The notes under the pieces were generated by a model. The model was given only the letters and a program-made list of their open reading frames with translations. It had not been told where the DNA came from and ran no database searches. DNA of 64,000 bases from Synechococcus sp. AG-673-B04 (GTDB lineage: Bacteria; Cyanobacteriota; Cyanobacteriia; PCC-6307; Cyanobiaceae). How positions within the stretch are numbered: the stretch's first letter is position 1; every line of letters begins with the position of its first letter. A program made the translations under genes and the position numbers. This document shows, one piece after another, positions 55,819 to 64,000 of the stretch. The DNA lies in assembly GCA_003211235.1 (NCBI GenBank), contig QCTG01000001.1, forward strand, positions 59,184-123,183. The letters run 5' to 3'.

Positions 55819-56550
55819 ATGGTCGCAACCCACCACAGCAGTCTGGTGATGCTGGTGCTGCTGGTGCTGTTCGCCGTGGTCCACAGCGGTGGCGCTGCAT
55901 TGCGCAGCCGGGCTGAAGAAGTGATCGGAGCCCGGGCTTGGCGGGTTGTGTTCGCTTCCGCCAGTATCCCTTCTGCAGTGGTAGTGATCGGCTGGTTTCT
56001 CGCCCACCGTTACGACGGATTGCGCCTCTGGAATCTGCAGGGGGTGCCGGGGGTGATTCCACTGATGTGGATTGGAACCGCCGTCAGCTTTCTGTTCCTC
56101 TATCCGGCCACTTACAACCTGCTGGAGATTCCAGCGGTGCTGAAGCCCCAGGTTCGTCTGTACGCCACGGGGATCATCCGGATCTCACGACACCCGCAGG
56201 CGGTGGGTCAGATCCTCTGGTGCTTCACCCACGCTGTCTGGATCGGCAGCAGCTTCATGGTGGTCACCTGCATCGGCCTGATCGGCCACCATCTCTTCGC
56301 GGTCTGGCACGGCGACCGCAGGCTTCGCGTCCGCTTCGGGGCTGCCTTTGAAGATCTCAAAGCAAACACATCGATCGTTCCGTTTCTGGCTGTGATCGAT
56401 GGCCGACAAAAACTGGACTGGCGCGAATTCCTGCGCCCTGCACAGCTCGGCATCTGCATCACCGTGGGAGTGTTCTGGTGGGCGCACAGGTATATCCCCA
56501 TGGCCGCGCAGGCCATGCGCAATTCCGCACTCGAAGGACTCCTGGGCTGA
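55819..56550 (+). CDS. NnrU-family membrane protein, 15-cis-zeta-carotene isomerase (Z-ISO)
   Basis: The 243-residue protein has about six membrane helices: LVMLVLLVLFAVVHSGGAALRSRAEE near the start, RYDGLRLWNLQGVPGVIPLMW, YATGIIRISRHPQAVGQILWCFTHAVWIGSSF, and a conserved His-rich segment LIGHHLFAVWHGDRR. In cyanobacteria and plants this family member is Z-ISO, a heme-containing isomerase of the central cis bond of zeta-carotene. It acts between CrtP and CrtQ, both encoded in this window. It is divergent from rbcR. Confidence 0.85.
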   Translation: MVATHHSSLVMLVLLVLFAVVHSGGAALRSRAEEVIGARAWRVVFASASIPSAVVVIGWFLAHRYDGLRLWNLQGVPGVIPLMWIGTAVSFLFLYPATYNLLEIPAVLKPQVRLYATGIIRISRHPQAVGQILWCFTHAVWIGSSFMVVTCIGLIGHHLFAVWHGDRRLRVRFGAAFEDLKANTSIVPFLAVIDGRQKLDWREFLRPAQLGICITVGVFWWAHRYIPMAAQAMRNSALEGLLG

Positions 56551-56583
56551 GCTGCTTACACTCCGAACATCTGATGAATACGG

Positions 56584-58593
56584 ATGCCTTCGGCCGCGGA
56601 ACTCGCCTGGTTGATTCCGGTTTTGCCTTTGTTAGGCGCAGTGATCACCGGCTTGGGGCTGATCAGCTTCAACCGAACGATCAACCGTCTGCGTAAGCCG
56701 GTTGCTCTGCTGTTGATCAGTTGCGTGGGTGCAGCAGCTGTTCTGAGCTACGCAATTCTGGCAAGCCAGCTGGCGGGGTCACCACCGGTTGAGCATCTGT
56801 TCATTTGGGCCAGCGCCGGAAGTTTCAGCCTTCCCATGGGCTACGTGGTGGATCCGCTGGCAGCCGTGATGCTGTCGCTGGTGACCACTGTCGCCGTACT
56901 GGTGATGGTCTACTCGCACGGTTATATGGCCCACGACAAGGGCTACGTGCGCTTTTTCACTTATCTGGCACTCTTCAGCAGCTCAATGCTGGGGCTAATC
57001 ATCAGTCCCAACCTTCTGGAGATTTACGTGTTCTGGGAGCTGGTGGGCATGTGCTCGTACCTCCTCGTTGGCTTCTGGTACGACCGCGACGGTGCTGCTC
57101 ATGCAGCGCAAAAAGCATTTGTGGTGAACAGGGTTGGAGACTTCGGCCTTCTGCTCGGAATACTTGGCTTGTTTTGGGCCACGGGAAGTTTCGATTTCCA
57201 AGGAATCGCTGATGGGCTTCAGCTGGGATTGAGCAATGGCAGCGTTGCCCCATGGGCGGCTCTGCTGCTGTGCCTGCTGGTGTTCATGGGGCCCATGGCC
57301 AAATCCGCCCAGTTCCCTCTGCATGTCTGGTTACCGGACGCCATGGAGGGGCCGACGCCTATTTCCGCACTCATCCACGCCGCAACCATGGTTGCGGCCG
57401 GAGTGTTCCTTGTGGCAAGGCTTGATCCTCTCTATTCCCAGTTTCCGGTTGTGCAAACCGTGATTGCTGTCGTCGGCACGATCACCTGCTTCCTGGGTGC
57501 GTCGATCGCTCTCACCCAGATGGACCTCAAGAAAGGACTGGCATACAGCACGGTGTCCCAGCTGGGCTACATGATGCTTGCGATGGGCTGTGGCGCTCCG
57601 GTTGCCGGCATTTTCCACCTTGTGACGCATGCCTTTTTCAAGGCGATGCTCTTCCTCGGGTCCGGCTCAGTGATCCACGCCATGGAAGAGGTGGTGGGTC
57701 ACGAACCGATCCTGGCCCAGGACATGCGCCTTATGGGAGGCCTGCGGAAAAAGATGCCGGTAACGGCGATCACCTTCTTCATCGGCTGCATCGCCATCAG
57801 TGGCATCCCCCCTCTGGCAGGGTTCTGGAGCAAAGACGAAATCCTTGGCCAAGCCTTCAACAGTTACCCCTTGCTGTGGGCGGTGGGATTCCTGACAGCT
57901 GGAATGACGGCCTTCTACATGTTCCGCCTGTACTTCCTCACGTTTGAAGGGGATTTCCGCGGCAACGATGCAGCAATGCAGGCCCAGCTGCTCACAGCGG
58001 CAGGCAAAGACCCCGCTGAACACGATGCCCATGGCGGCAGCGTGCATGAATCGGCCTGGCCCATGTCGGCCCCTCTCGCCATCCTTGCCGTGCCTTCGGT
58101 ACTGGTTGGCCTGCTGGGCACGCCATGGAACAGCCGCTTCGCCGGTCTGCTGAATCCGGAAGAGGCCATCGAGATGGCCGAGCACTTCAGCTGGGGGGAG
58201 TTCCTGCCCCTCGCTGGAGCATCCGTGGCGATCTCTACGGCAGGCATCACGCTGGCTGTTCTGGCCTATGCCCTTCGACGCCTTGACCTCGGCCAGCTGG
58301 TGGCCGGCAGATTCCCTGCCATCAATGCCTTTCTGGCCAACAAGTGGTATCTCGATGGGCTCAACGAGAAACTATTCGTTCGTGGCAGCCGCAAACTTGC
58401 GCGTGAGGTGCTCGAGGTGGACGCAAAGGTTGTTGATGGTGTGGTGAACCTCACTGGTCTGCTCACTTTGGGCAGTGGTGAGGGTCTGAAATATCTGGAG
58501 ACCGGACGGGCTCAGTTCTACGCACTCATCGTGTTTGCAGGCGTGATCGGCCTGGTGGTTCTCTTCGGTGTGATCGGCGGTCCGATCGCCTGA
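56584..58593 (+). CDS. ndhF: NDH-1 subunit 5 (NdhF1 type)
   Basis: The 669-residue antiporter-like subunit has PLAAVMLSLVTTVAVLVMVYSHGYM, EIYVFWELVGMCSYLLVGFWY, FMGPMAKSAQFPLHVWLPDAMEGPTPISALIHAATMVAAGVF (lysine and histidine of the proton path) and a long C-terminal region with the lateral helix. It is an integral part of the proton-pumping, plastoquinone-reducing NDH-1 complex used in cyclic electron flow and respiration. ndhD follows after 90 bases. Confidence 0.95.
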   Translation: MPSAAELAWLIPVLPLLGAVITGLGLISFNRTINRLRKPVALLLISCVGAAAVLSYAILASQLAGSPPVEHLFIWASAGSFSLPMGYVVDPLAAVMLSLVTTVAVLVMVYSHGYMAHDKGYVRFFTYLALFSSSMLGLIISPNLLEIYVFWELVGMCSYLLVGFWYDRDGAAHAAQKAFVVNRVGDFGLLLGILGLFWATGSFDFQGIADGLQLGLSNGSVAPWAALLLCLLVFMGPMAKSAQFPLHVWLPDAMEGPTPISALIHAATMVAAGVFLVARLDPLYSQFPVVQTVIAVVGTITCFLGASIALTQMDLKKGLAYSTVSQLGYMMLAMGCGAPVAGIFHLVTHAFFKAMLFLGSGSVIHAMEEVVGHEPILAQDMRLMGGLRKKMPVTAITFFIGCIAISGIPPLAGFWSKDEILGQAFNSYPLLWAVGFLTAGMTAFYMFRLYFLTFEGDFRGNDAAMQAQLLTAAGKDPAEHDAHGGSVHESAWPMSAPLAILAVPSVLVGLLGTPWNSRFAGLLNPEEAIEMAEHFSWGEFLPLAGASVAISTAGITLAVLAYALRRLDLGQLVAGRFPAINAFLANKWYLDGLNEKLFVRGSRKLAREVLEVDAKVVDGVVNLTGLLTLGSGEGLKYLETGRAQFYALIVFAGVIGLVVLFGVIGGPIA

Positions 58594-58608
58594 TCGATCA
58601 ACGCTTGT

Positions 58609-58636
58609 GTGTCATCGCCTATCGAGGTGATGACAC
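58609..58636 (+). promoter_or_regulatory. Intercistronic hairpin between ndhF and ndhD
   Basis: GTGTCATCGCC pairs with GGTGATGACAC (11 base pairs, one G-U) around a six-base loop. No T-run follows, so it is more likely an mRNA-processing or stability element than a terminator. Confidence 0.5.
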
Positions 58637-58657
58637 AGCGCCCATGATTTCTACGAT

Positions 58658-58680
58658 CCAGCCAGTGGTGATACGGCTGG
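58658..58680 (+). promoter_or_regulatory. Hairpin at the ndhD ribosome-binding region
   Basis: CCAGCC pairs with GGCTGG around an 11-base loop; it ends three bases before the ndhD GTG start. No Shine-Dalgarno is visible, so the structure may limit initiation (inference). Confidence 0.35.
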
Positions 58681-58683
58681 ACC

Positions 58684-60324
58684 GTGATTGAGTTTGCCGT
58701 CGCCGGAACAAGCGACCCCATCCCTGCGACCTTTCCGTGGCTCAGCCTTTCCATCCTGGTGCCGATCGTTGGCGCCTTGCTGGTGCCGTTGGTTCCCGAC
58801 CCAGGGGATGGCAAGAAGATTCGTTGGTATGCCCTGATCGTCACTTTGATCACGTTTCTGATCACCGTGGCGGCATACCTGACCAGTTACGACCCTTCCG
58901 TGAGCGGCCTGCAACTGAGTGAGCGGGTGAACTGGCTCCCGAATCTCGGGCTCACCTGGGCTGTTGGGGCCGACGGCCTCTCCATGCCTCTGATTCTGCT
59001 CACCAGTTTCATCACAACCCTCGCCTGCCTTGCAGCCTGGCCAGTGAGCTTCAAACCACGGCTGTTTTACTTCCTTCTCCTGGCGATGAATGGCGGCCAA
59101 ATCGCCGTTTTCGCCGTGCAGGACATGCTGCTGTTCTTTCTCGCCTGGGAGCTGGAGCTGATCCCGGTTTATCTGCTGCTTGCCATCTGGGGCGGCAAGA
59201 AGCGTCAGTACGCAGCCACCAAATTCATCCTCTACACGGCAGGAAGCTCCTTATTCATTTTGCTGGCAGCGCTGGCCATGGGCTTTTTTGGTGGAGGAAC
59301 GCCCAGCTTTGAATACACCGAGCTGGCTGCCAAGAATTTTGGTCCGGGTTTCCAGCTTCTCTGTTATGCCGGCCTGCTGATCGCCTTCGGCGTCAAATTA
59401 CCGATCGTGCCTCTGCACACCTGGCTTCCGGATGCCCATGGCGAAGCAACCGCTCCAGTCCACATGCTGTTGGCCGGAATCCTGCTGAAGATGGGCGGCT
59501 ATGCCCTACTGCGCTTCAACTGCGAACTGCTGCCGGCAGCCCATGCCCAGTTCGCACCTCTGTTGATCGTACTGGGGGTTGTGAACATCATTTATGCGGC
59601 GCTCACATCCTTCGCCCAACGCAACCTCAAACGCAAAATTGCCTACAGCTCTATCAGTCACATGGGGTTTGTGCTGATTGGGGTGGGCAGCTTCAGCACC
59701 CTGGGAACAAGCGGAGCCATGCTTCAGATGATCAGCCACGGACTGATCGGTGCCAGCCTGTTTTTTCTGGTGGGAGCCACCTACGACCGCACCCACACCC
59801 TTCAACTGGATGAGATGGGTGGCGTTGGTCAAAAAATGCGGATCATGTTCGCCCTCTGGACCGTGTGCGCCCTGGCATCCCTGGCTTTGCCAGGCATGAG
59901 TGGATTCGTGAGCGAACTGATGGTGTTTGCAGGCTTAGCGACGGATGAGGCTTACACCTTGCCCTTCAGGGTGGTGATCTGTGGCCTGGCAGCCGTGGGA
60001 GTCATCCTGACGCCGATCTATCTGCTCTCCATGCTGCGAGAAATTTTCTTTGGCAAGGAAAAACAGGAGCTGGTGTCTCACACCAACCTTGTGGATGCGG
60101 AACCACGCGAGGTTTACATCATCAGTTGTTTGCTGGTGCCGATCATCGGTATCGGGCTCTACCCACGGTTGATGACCGACAGCTACAGCAGTTCCATCGA
60201 GGCATTGGTCGGGCGTGATCTCGGCGCCATGGAACGGATCAGCCAACCCACAGCACCGCTGATCCGAGGCCAGGCAGCACCGGTACCAGCCCTGGTTTCG
60301 GCTCCGGCTGTTCCCGGCACGTAA
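58684..60324 (+). CDS. ndhD: NDH-1 subunit 4 (NdhD1 type)
   Basis: The 546-residue antiporter-like subunit starts at GTG. It shows [83 protein letters not shown] and [15 protein letters not shown]. It pairs with NdhF in the membrane arm of NDH-1. The next gene lies about 70 bases downstream after a small hairpin. Confidence 0.95.
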   Translation: MIEFAVAGTSDPIPATFPWLSLSILVPIVGALLVPLVPDPGDGKKIRWYALIVTLITFLITVAAYLTSYDPSVSGLQLSERVNWLPNLGLTWAVGADGLSMPLILLTSFITTLACLAAWPVSFKPRLFYFLLLAMNGGQIAVFAVQDMLLFFLAWELELIPVYLLLAIWGGKKRQYAATKFILYTAGSSLFILLAALAMGFFGGGTPSFEYTELAAKNFGPGFQLLCYAGLLIAFGVKLPIVPLHTWLPDAHGEATAPVHMLLAGILLKMGGYALLRFNCELLPAAHAQFAPLLIVLGVVNIIYAALTSFAQRNLKRKIAYSSISHMGFVLIGVGSFSTLGTSGAMLQMISHGLIGASLFFLVGATYDRTHTLQLDEMGGVGQKMRIMFALWTVCALASLALPGMSGFVSELMVFAGLATDEAYTLPFRVVICGLAAVGVILTPIYLLSMLREIFFGKEKQELVSHTNLVDAEPREVYIISCLLVPIIGIGLYPRLMTDSYSSSIEALVGRDLGAMERISQPTAPLIRGQAAPVPALVSAPAVPGT

Positions 60325-60354
60325 ATAACTGCTGAACAGGAGGGTCCGGTTGCA

Positions 60355-60375
60355 GTTGAACTCCTTAAGTTCAAC
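60355..60375 (+). promoter_or_regulatory. Perfect 8-bp hairpin between ndhD and the LapA-domain gene
   Basis: GTTGAACT pairs with AGTTCAAC around a five-base loop. No T-tract follows. It lies in the leader of the downstream gene, 20 bases before its ATG, so a role in RNA stability or translation is as likely as termination. Confidence 0.4.
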
Positions 60376-60395
60376 CTCGAGTTCGCGACCTCACC

Positions 60396-60755
60396 ATGCG
60401 TCAGATCAATTTCGGACTGATCTTTGGCTTTGGTTTGATCACCGTGTTCTTCACTCTGGAGAACACAGCACCCACCAAAGTGCAGCTGTTGCCAGGCCTG
60501 GACTACACCCTGCCCCTGGCCGGACTTCTCCTTCTGGTTGCTGGTTTGGGAGCCGTTGCCGCTTGGTTCTTCGCGGCCTGGACAGGGATGCTCAGCAACG
60601 TGAATCAACTCGGCAAGGCCAGTGAGTTCGAAGCACAACAGGTGCGCATCCAGGAACTGGAGACCGATCTAAGCCGCTATCGCTCCACGGTGGAGACACA
60701 ACTGGGGCTGCTCCCGGCCACCACGAGCATCGCCACCGACTCCGAGACGGATTGA
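60396..60755 (+). CDS. LapA-domain (DUF1049) membrane protein
   Basis: The 119-residue protein has two membrane helices (INFGLIFGFGLITVFFTLEN; LPLAGLLLLVAGLGAVAAWFFAAW), the DUF1049/LapA layout, followed by a cytoplasmic coiled coil (FEAQQVRIQELETDLSRYRSTVE). LapA in enterobacteria helps coordinate lipopolysaccharide assembly; the cyanobacterial role is unproven. Confidence 0.8.
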   Translation: MRQINFGLIFGFGLITVFFTLENTAPTKVQLLPGLDYTLPLAGLLLLVAGLGAVAAWFFAAWTGMLSNVNQLGKASEFEAQQVRIQELETDLSRYRSTVETQLGLLPATTSIATDSETD

Positions 60756-60840
60756 GGCGACAACAGGAGCACCTGATCCCAGTTCATACCTGGCATATCC
60801 GCCACAGGACCGATACCTTCGGACCAGTGCATAAGCCGCC

Positions 60841-61743
60841 TTGCTGAACGGATTAACCACGGAAGCAAGTGATTCTGGCGCCAGGTTGGCGATTCGGCTT
60901 TTGCAGGATGCAGCAGAACGTGGCGACCTCGACCCCTGGGATGTTGACGTAATTGCCGTCGTCGATGGCTTTCTCGATCAGCTCAGGCAGCGGATTGAAG
61001 TTCCAGGAAAGGTTGCGGCTGTGCTGGCAGGGCAGGGTGGACGGTACGAGCGAGATCTGGCAGACAGCAGCGAAGCGTTCCTTGCGGCTTCGGTGCTGGT
61101 GGGATTGAAAGCAGAAGTGCTCGAAGCCAGCATTCTTCCTCCAGTGGAGGAGGTGGAGGACTTCCTCGAAGCAGATTTTAAAGATCAAGGTTGGCTGGAT
61201 CCGAGATTCGATCTCCCCCGCCGGCCAGAGCGACATCTGCAGCGGCGGCCCGTGGCACCACCACCTCTGCGCCGCCCTGTCACCCTCGGGGAGCTGATCG
61301 AACAGCTGGAGACGATCGCCGAACAGCTGGAATCCGATGAGCTGGAAGCTAAACGCCGCCTGCGGCGCAAGCGCTTCACCGATCGTGAAGCAATTGCCCA
61401 GGTGGCCGGACTCGCACACCGTGAAAAACTGCCGGAAACCACCGCCGCACTGGGGGTGTTTCTGAAGGGCTGGGAAGACGCCCTGAACTGGGTGGATTTC
61501 GAGCAACTGGTGCAGCGATGGCACAACAGTGAGCCACTAGACCTGGACACAGACCGGGTTGGCGTGTTCTGGGCACTGCTGTTTCTGTCGTCGCAGGGAG
61601 CGGTCGAACTGGAACAGCATGGCTGGCTGCATGCACCCCTACGCCTGAAATGCATTCCTCCAAGCGGCAGCGTGACCCAGCTCCCTCTCTCCACACTTCA
61701 GGTGACAGATTCAGCGCCGGCCGGCGCATCCATGGTGGCTTGA
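60841..61743 (+). CDS. scpA: Segregation and condensation protein A
   Basis: The 300-residue kleisin has an N-terminal helix bundle (ARLAIRLLQDAAERGDLDPWDVDVIAVVDGFLDQL), SSEAFLAASVLVGLKAEVLE, an acidic and basic linker, and a C-terminal winged helix (RVGVFWALLFLSSQGAVELEQ). It bridges SMC heads in chromosome condensation. The start codon is TTG at 60841; the conserved region begins about 13 residues later, so the exact start is uncertain. Confidence 0.88.
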   Translation: MLNGLTTEASDSGARLAIRLLQDAAERGDLDPWDVDVIAVVDGFLDQLRQRIEVPGKVAAVLAGQGGRYERDLADSSEAFLAASVLVGLKAEVLEASILPPVEEVEDFLEADFKDQGWLDPRFDLPRRPERHLQRRPVAPPPLRRPVTLGELIEQLETIAEQLESDELEAKRRLRRKRFTDREAIAQVAGLAHREKLPETTAALGVFLKGWEDALNWVDFEQLVQRWHNSEPLDLDTDRVGVFWALLFLSSQGAVELEQHGWLHAPLRLKCIPPSGSVTQLPLSTLQVTDSAPAGASMVA

Positions 61744-61785
61744 ACCTCGGATTAGCCTGCTGATCGTGTTAGGTCAAAAACGCCG

Positions 61786-62964
61786 ATGAAGGCGATGATC
61801 CTGGCGGCAGGAAAAGGGACAAGGGTTCAACCGATCACACATGTGATCCCAAAGCCGATGATCCCCATCCTGCAGAAACCGGTGATGGAGTTTCTGCTGG
61901 AGCTGCTCAAGGAGCATGGCTTCACTGAGGTGATGGTGAACGTCTCACACCTGGCCGAAGAGATCGAAAACTATTTCCGCGACGGGCAGCGCTTCGGCGT
62001 GGAAATCGCCTACAGCTTTGAAGGTCGCATTCAGGACGGCGAGCTCATCGGCGATGCCCTCGGTTCAGCCGGAGGGTTGAAAAAGATCCAGGACTTTCAG
62101 AATTTCTTCGACGACACCTTCGTCGTGCTGTGCGGCGATGCCTTAATCGACCTTGATCTGAGCGAAGCGGTTCGTCGCCACCGGGAGAAAGGGGCCATCG
62201 CCAGTCTCGTGACCAAAAGGGTCCCCAGGGAACAGGTGAGCAGCTACGGCGTCGTGGTGACCGATGCCGACGACCGCATCTCCAGCTTCCAGGAGAAACC
62301 CAAGATCGAAGAGGCCCTAAGCGACACCATTAACACTGGTATTTACATTTTTGAGCCGGAGATCTTCGAACACATCCCTTCAGGACAATCTTTCGACATT
62401 GGATCCGACCTCTTCCCGACCCTGGCCGAGTTGGGAGCACCCTTCTATGCGATCCCAATGGACTTTGAATGGGTCGATATCGGAAAGGTACCCGACTACT
62501 GGCAAGCCATTCGAAGCGTCCTGCTGGGAGAGGTTCGCCAGGTCGGCATCCCCGGCAAGGAAGTTCGCCCTGGGGTTTTCACTGGACTGAATGTTGCCGC
62601 CAACTGGGACACCATCAACGTCAGCGGCCCCGTCTACGTGGGGGGCATGACCAAGATCGAAGACGGGGCAACGATTGTTGGCCCGACGATGATCGGTCCT
62701 AGCTGTCACATCTGCGAAGGAGCAGTAATCGATAACTCGATCATCTTCGATTACTCGCGCATCGGCGCTGGCGTGCAGTTAGTGGAAAAGTTGGTGTTCG
62801 GCCGTTACTGCGTCGGCAGAGACGGCAACCACTTTGACCTGCAGGAGGCTTCCCTCGATTGGTTGATCACAGACGCCCGTCGCCAGGATCTGGTGGAGCC
62901 GTCGCCCCAACAGAAGGCCATGGCGGAGCTGCTCGGTACAGATCTCACTCAGGCAGCGAGCTGA
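61786..62964 (+). CDS. Sugar-phosphate nucleotidyltransferase with beta-helix domain
   Basis: The 392-residue protein has the NTP-transferase signature AMILAAGKGTRVQPITHVIPKPMIPILQKPVMEF, the metal-binding Asp in VVLCGDALIDLDL, and FEWVDIGKVPDYWQA. Its C-terminal hexapeptide (left-handed beta-helix) runs IEDGATIVGPTMIGPSCHICEGAVIDNSIIFDYSRIGAGV. It activates a hexose-1-phosphate with NTP (mannose-1-P/GTP or glucose-1-P type), supplying nucleotide sugars for surface glycans. The exact sugar and nucleotide cannot be read from sequence. It converges on metF with a 20-base overlap. Confidence 0.85.
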   Translation: MKAMILAAGKGTRVQPITHVIPKPMIPILQKPVMEFLLELLKEHGFTEVMVNVSHLAEEIENYFRDGQRFGVEIAYSFEGRIQDGELIGDALGSAGGLKKIQDFQNFFDDTFVVLCGDALIDLDLSEAVRRHREKGAIASLVTKRVPREQVSSYGVVVTDADDRISSFQEKPKIEEALSDTINTGIYIFEPEIFEHIPSGQSFDIGSDLFPTLAELGAPFYAIPMDFEWVDIGKVPDYWQAIRSVLLGEVRQVGIPGKEVRPGVFTGLNVAANWDTINVSGPVYVGGMTKIEDGATIVGPTMIGPSCHICEGAVIDNSIIFDYSRIGAGVQLVEKLVFGRYCVGRDGNHFDLQEASLDWLITDARRQDLVEPSPQQKAMAELLGTDLTQAAS

Positions 62965-63838
62965 TTCCAGCCAGATCAAGAATCTTTGGAATCCGTTCTT
63001 CAGCTCTGACCGCCATCAGGTGAACTCCCTGGACAATGCCCAGATAACGCCTCACCTGCTCTGCGGCAATGGCGATTCCTTCCATTGCAGGGTCGGGCGC
63101 ATGGTCGAGTCTTTCGATCAAATCATCGGGAATGCTGGCTCCAGGAACCATTCGGTTGATGAAATGGGCATTTTTAGCCGACTTGAGCAGGAAGACCCCT
63201 GCCAACACTGGCAACTGCATCGGTTCGGCCAGATCACGCTGAAACCGCTCCAAAGCAGCCGCATCCATCACCATCTGTGTTTGCACGAACCGGGCCCCCG
63301 CAGCATGCTTCCGCTGCAAACGCCGTTGAAGACCACTCCAACTGCGGGACTGAGGATCAGCAGCACAACCAGCAAACAAGTCGGTGGGTCCATCCGCCAA
63401 ATCGCCATCGCGCGGATCCTCGCCTCGATTTAAAGCCCCAACCTGCTGCAGCAACTTCACCGAATCGAACTCATTCACCGGCCGGGCATCGAGCTGATCG
63501 CCGGCACGCACTGGATCACCCGTTAGGCAAAGCAGATTGCGGAGTCCGAGAGCATGGGCACCAAGCAGATCGGCCTGGAGAGCAATCCGGTTGCGATCAC
63601 GACAGGCCATCTGCAACACAGGCTCCAGGCCAGCGTCCTGAAGCAGGCGACAAACGGCAAGGCTGCTCATGCGCATCACCGCCCGGCTGCCATCAGTGAC
63701 GTTGAAAGCATGAACACGTCGCTTGAGAAGGTCGCCCATTGCGAGGGCATTGGAGGGATCCCCACCCCTCGGAGGCATCACTTCAGCTGTGAAAATCTGT
63801 TGCCCAGACTCAATGGTGCGCTGGAGCGCCGATGTCAA
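62945..63838 (-). CDS. metF: 5,10-methylenetetrahydrofolate reductase
   Basis: The 297-residue TIM barrel shows FTAEVMPPRGGDPSNAL (catalytic Glu region), HAFNVTDGSRAVMRMSSLAVCRLLQDAG, VLQMACRDRNRIALQADLLGAHALGLRNLLCLTGDP, and GARFVQTQMVMDAAALERF. It reduces methylene-THF to methyl-THF with FAD for methionine synthesis. The start is TTG at 63838. It is divergent from the LuxR-type gene. Confidence 0.93.
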   Translation of the reverse strand: MTSALQRTIESGQQIFTAEVMPPRGGDPSNALAMGDLLKRRVHAFNVTDGSRAVMRMSSLAVCRLLQDAGLEPVLQMACRDRNRIALQADLLGAHALGLRNLLCLTGDPVRAGDQLDARPVNEFDSVKLLQQVGALNRGEDPRDGDLADGPTDLFAGCAADPQSRSWSGLQRRLQRKHAAGARFVQTQMVMDAAALERFQRDLAEPMQLPVLAGVFLLKSAKNAHFINRMVPGASIPDDLIERLDHAPDPAMEGIAIAAEQVRRYLGIVQGVHLMAVRAEERIPKILDLAGISSLPE

Positions 63839-63922
63839 ACCGTAACTCGTGAATCCGAATAACTATGCAGGATCGCCAGCCCAAATCAGCACTAAACTTT
63901 GAGCAAAGGGGTGTTACTACCC

Positions 63923-64000
63923 ATGGCCACAGACGATCCAACCGATCCTCTGACCATCGCACTCTCAGCTCGCGAGATCGAAATCATCGAGCTGGTGGCT
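63923..64000 (+). CDS. Start of a LuxR/GerE-type regulator (3' truncated by window)
   Basis: Only 26 residues are in the window, beginning MATDDPTDPLTIALSAREIE and ending IIELVA. LSAREIEIIELVA is the entry helix of a LuxR-type DNA-binding domain. Because the HTH starts at about residue 14, the protein must be a short, receiver-less LuxR type, or the HTH comes first. Small LuxR regulators of this kind occur in cyanobacteria (for example PedR), but identity cannot be established. Confidence 0.6.
   Translation, partial: MATDDPTDPLTIALSAREIEIIELVA

Overview
The window is a stretch of cyanobacterial chromosome, most like a marine unicellular Synechococcus (picocyanobacterial lineage). Supporting genes are: a lone psbD; ycf3, ycf34, ndhO, ndhM, ndhF and ndhD; the response regulators RpaA and RpaB; a RbcR-type LysR regulator; an SLH-type outer-membrane porin; and all four enzymes of the plant/cyanobacterial poly-cis carotene route (crtB, crtP, Z-ISO, crtQ). 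Genes are tightly packed, often with ATGA/GTGA start-stop overlaps, and most of the sequence is GC-rich. The strain cannot be named from the sequence alone.

Layout. 1-7.4 kb: end of a TPR glycosyltransferase, hemD, then a crtQ-SRPBCC-lipoprotein operon, an IscA/SufA-type protein, a TPR protein, a lipid-A-disaccharide-synthase-like protein and a TIGR01777 epimerase. 7.4-20.3 kb: a conspicuously AT-richer island with long non-coding gaps. All six of its genes encode exported proteins: a Tat-exported cholesterol-oxidase-like GMC oxidoreductase, a DUF2808 protein, a LysM-containing porin, a secreted SRPBCC protein, a secreted SMP-30/gluconolactonase-like protein, and a 1695-residue multicopper oxidase fused to FG-GAP, DUF4214-like and RTX repeats. 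20.4-34.2 kb: ndhO, dnaJ-like, cysK and a SLH porin, mixed with a family of GT-C/DUF2079 multi-pass membrane proteins. 34.2-44.3 kb: psbD, an ABC ATPase, tRNA-Asn, rpaA, holB, tmk, a copper P-type ATPase, ycf3, radA and rpaB. 44.2-48.2 kb: a phospholipid/fatty-acid operon plsX-fabH-fabD-plsC. 48.1-51.3 kb: a DUF218 protein, tsaB, ycf34, cca and an RRM protein. 51.4-61 kb: crtB-crtP, ndhM, a DUF3172 protein, a frameshifted rbcR, Z-ISO, ndhF-ndhD and a LapA-domain protein. 61-64 kb: scpA, a sugar-phosphate nucleotidyltransferase, metF and the start of a LuxR-type regulator.

The least explained part is the 12.7 kb exported-protein island. I infer that it is an acquired extracytoplasmic redox module: a GMC oxidase, a lactonase and a secreted copper oxidase, with a dedicated porin for entry. 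The substrate is unknown. Other points worth attention are a one-base poly-A frameshift in rbcR, an unannotated 17-codon ORF with a strong ribosome-binding site and its own terminator, and divergent ycf34/cca start codons sharing one CATG. No CRISPR array, insertion sequence, prophage or rRNA was seen.
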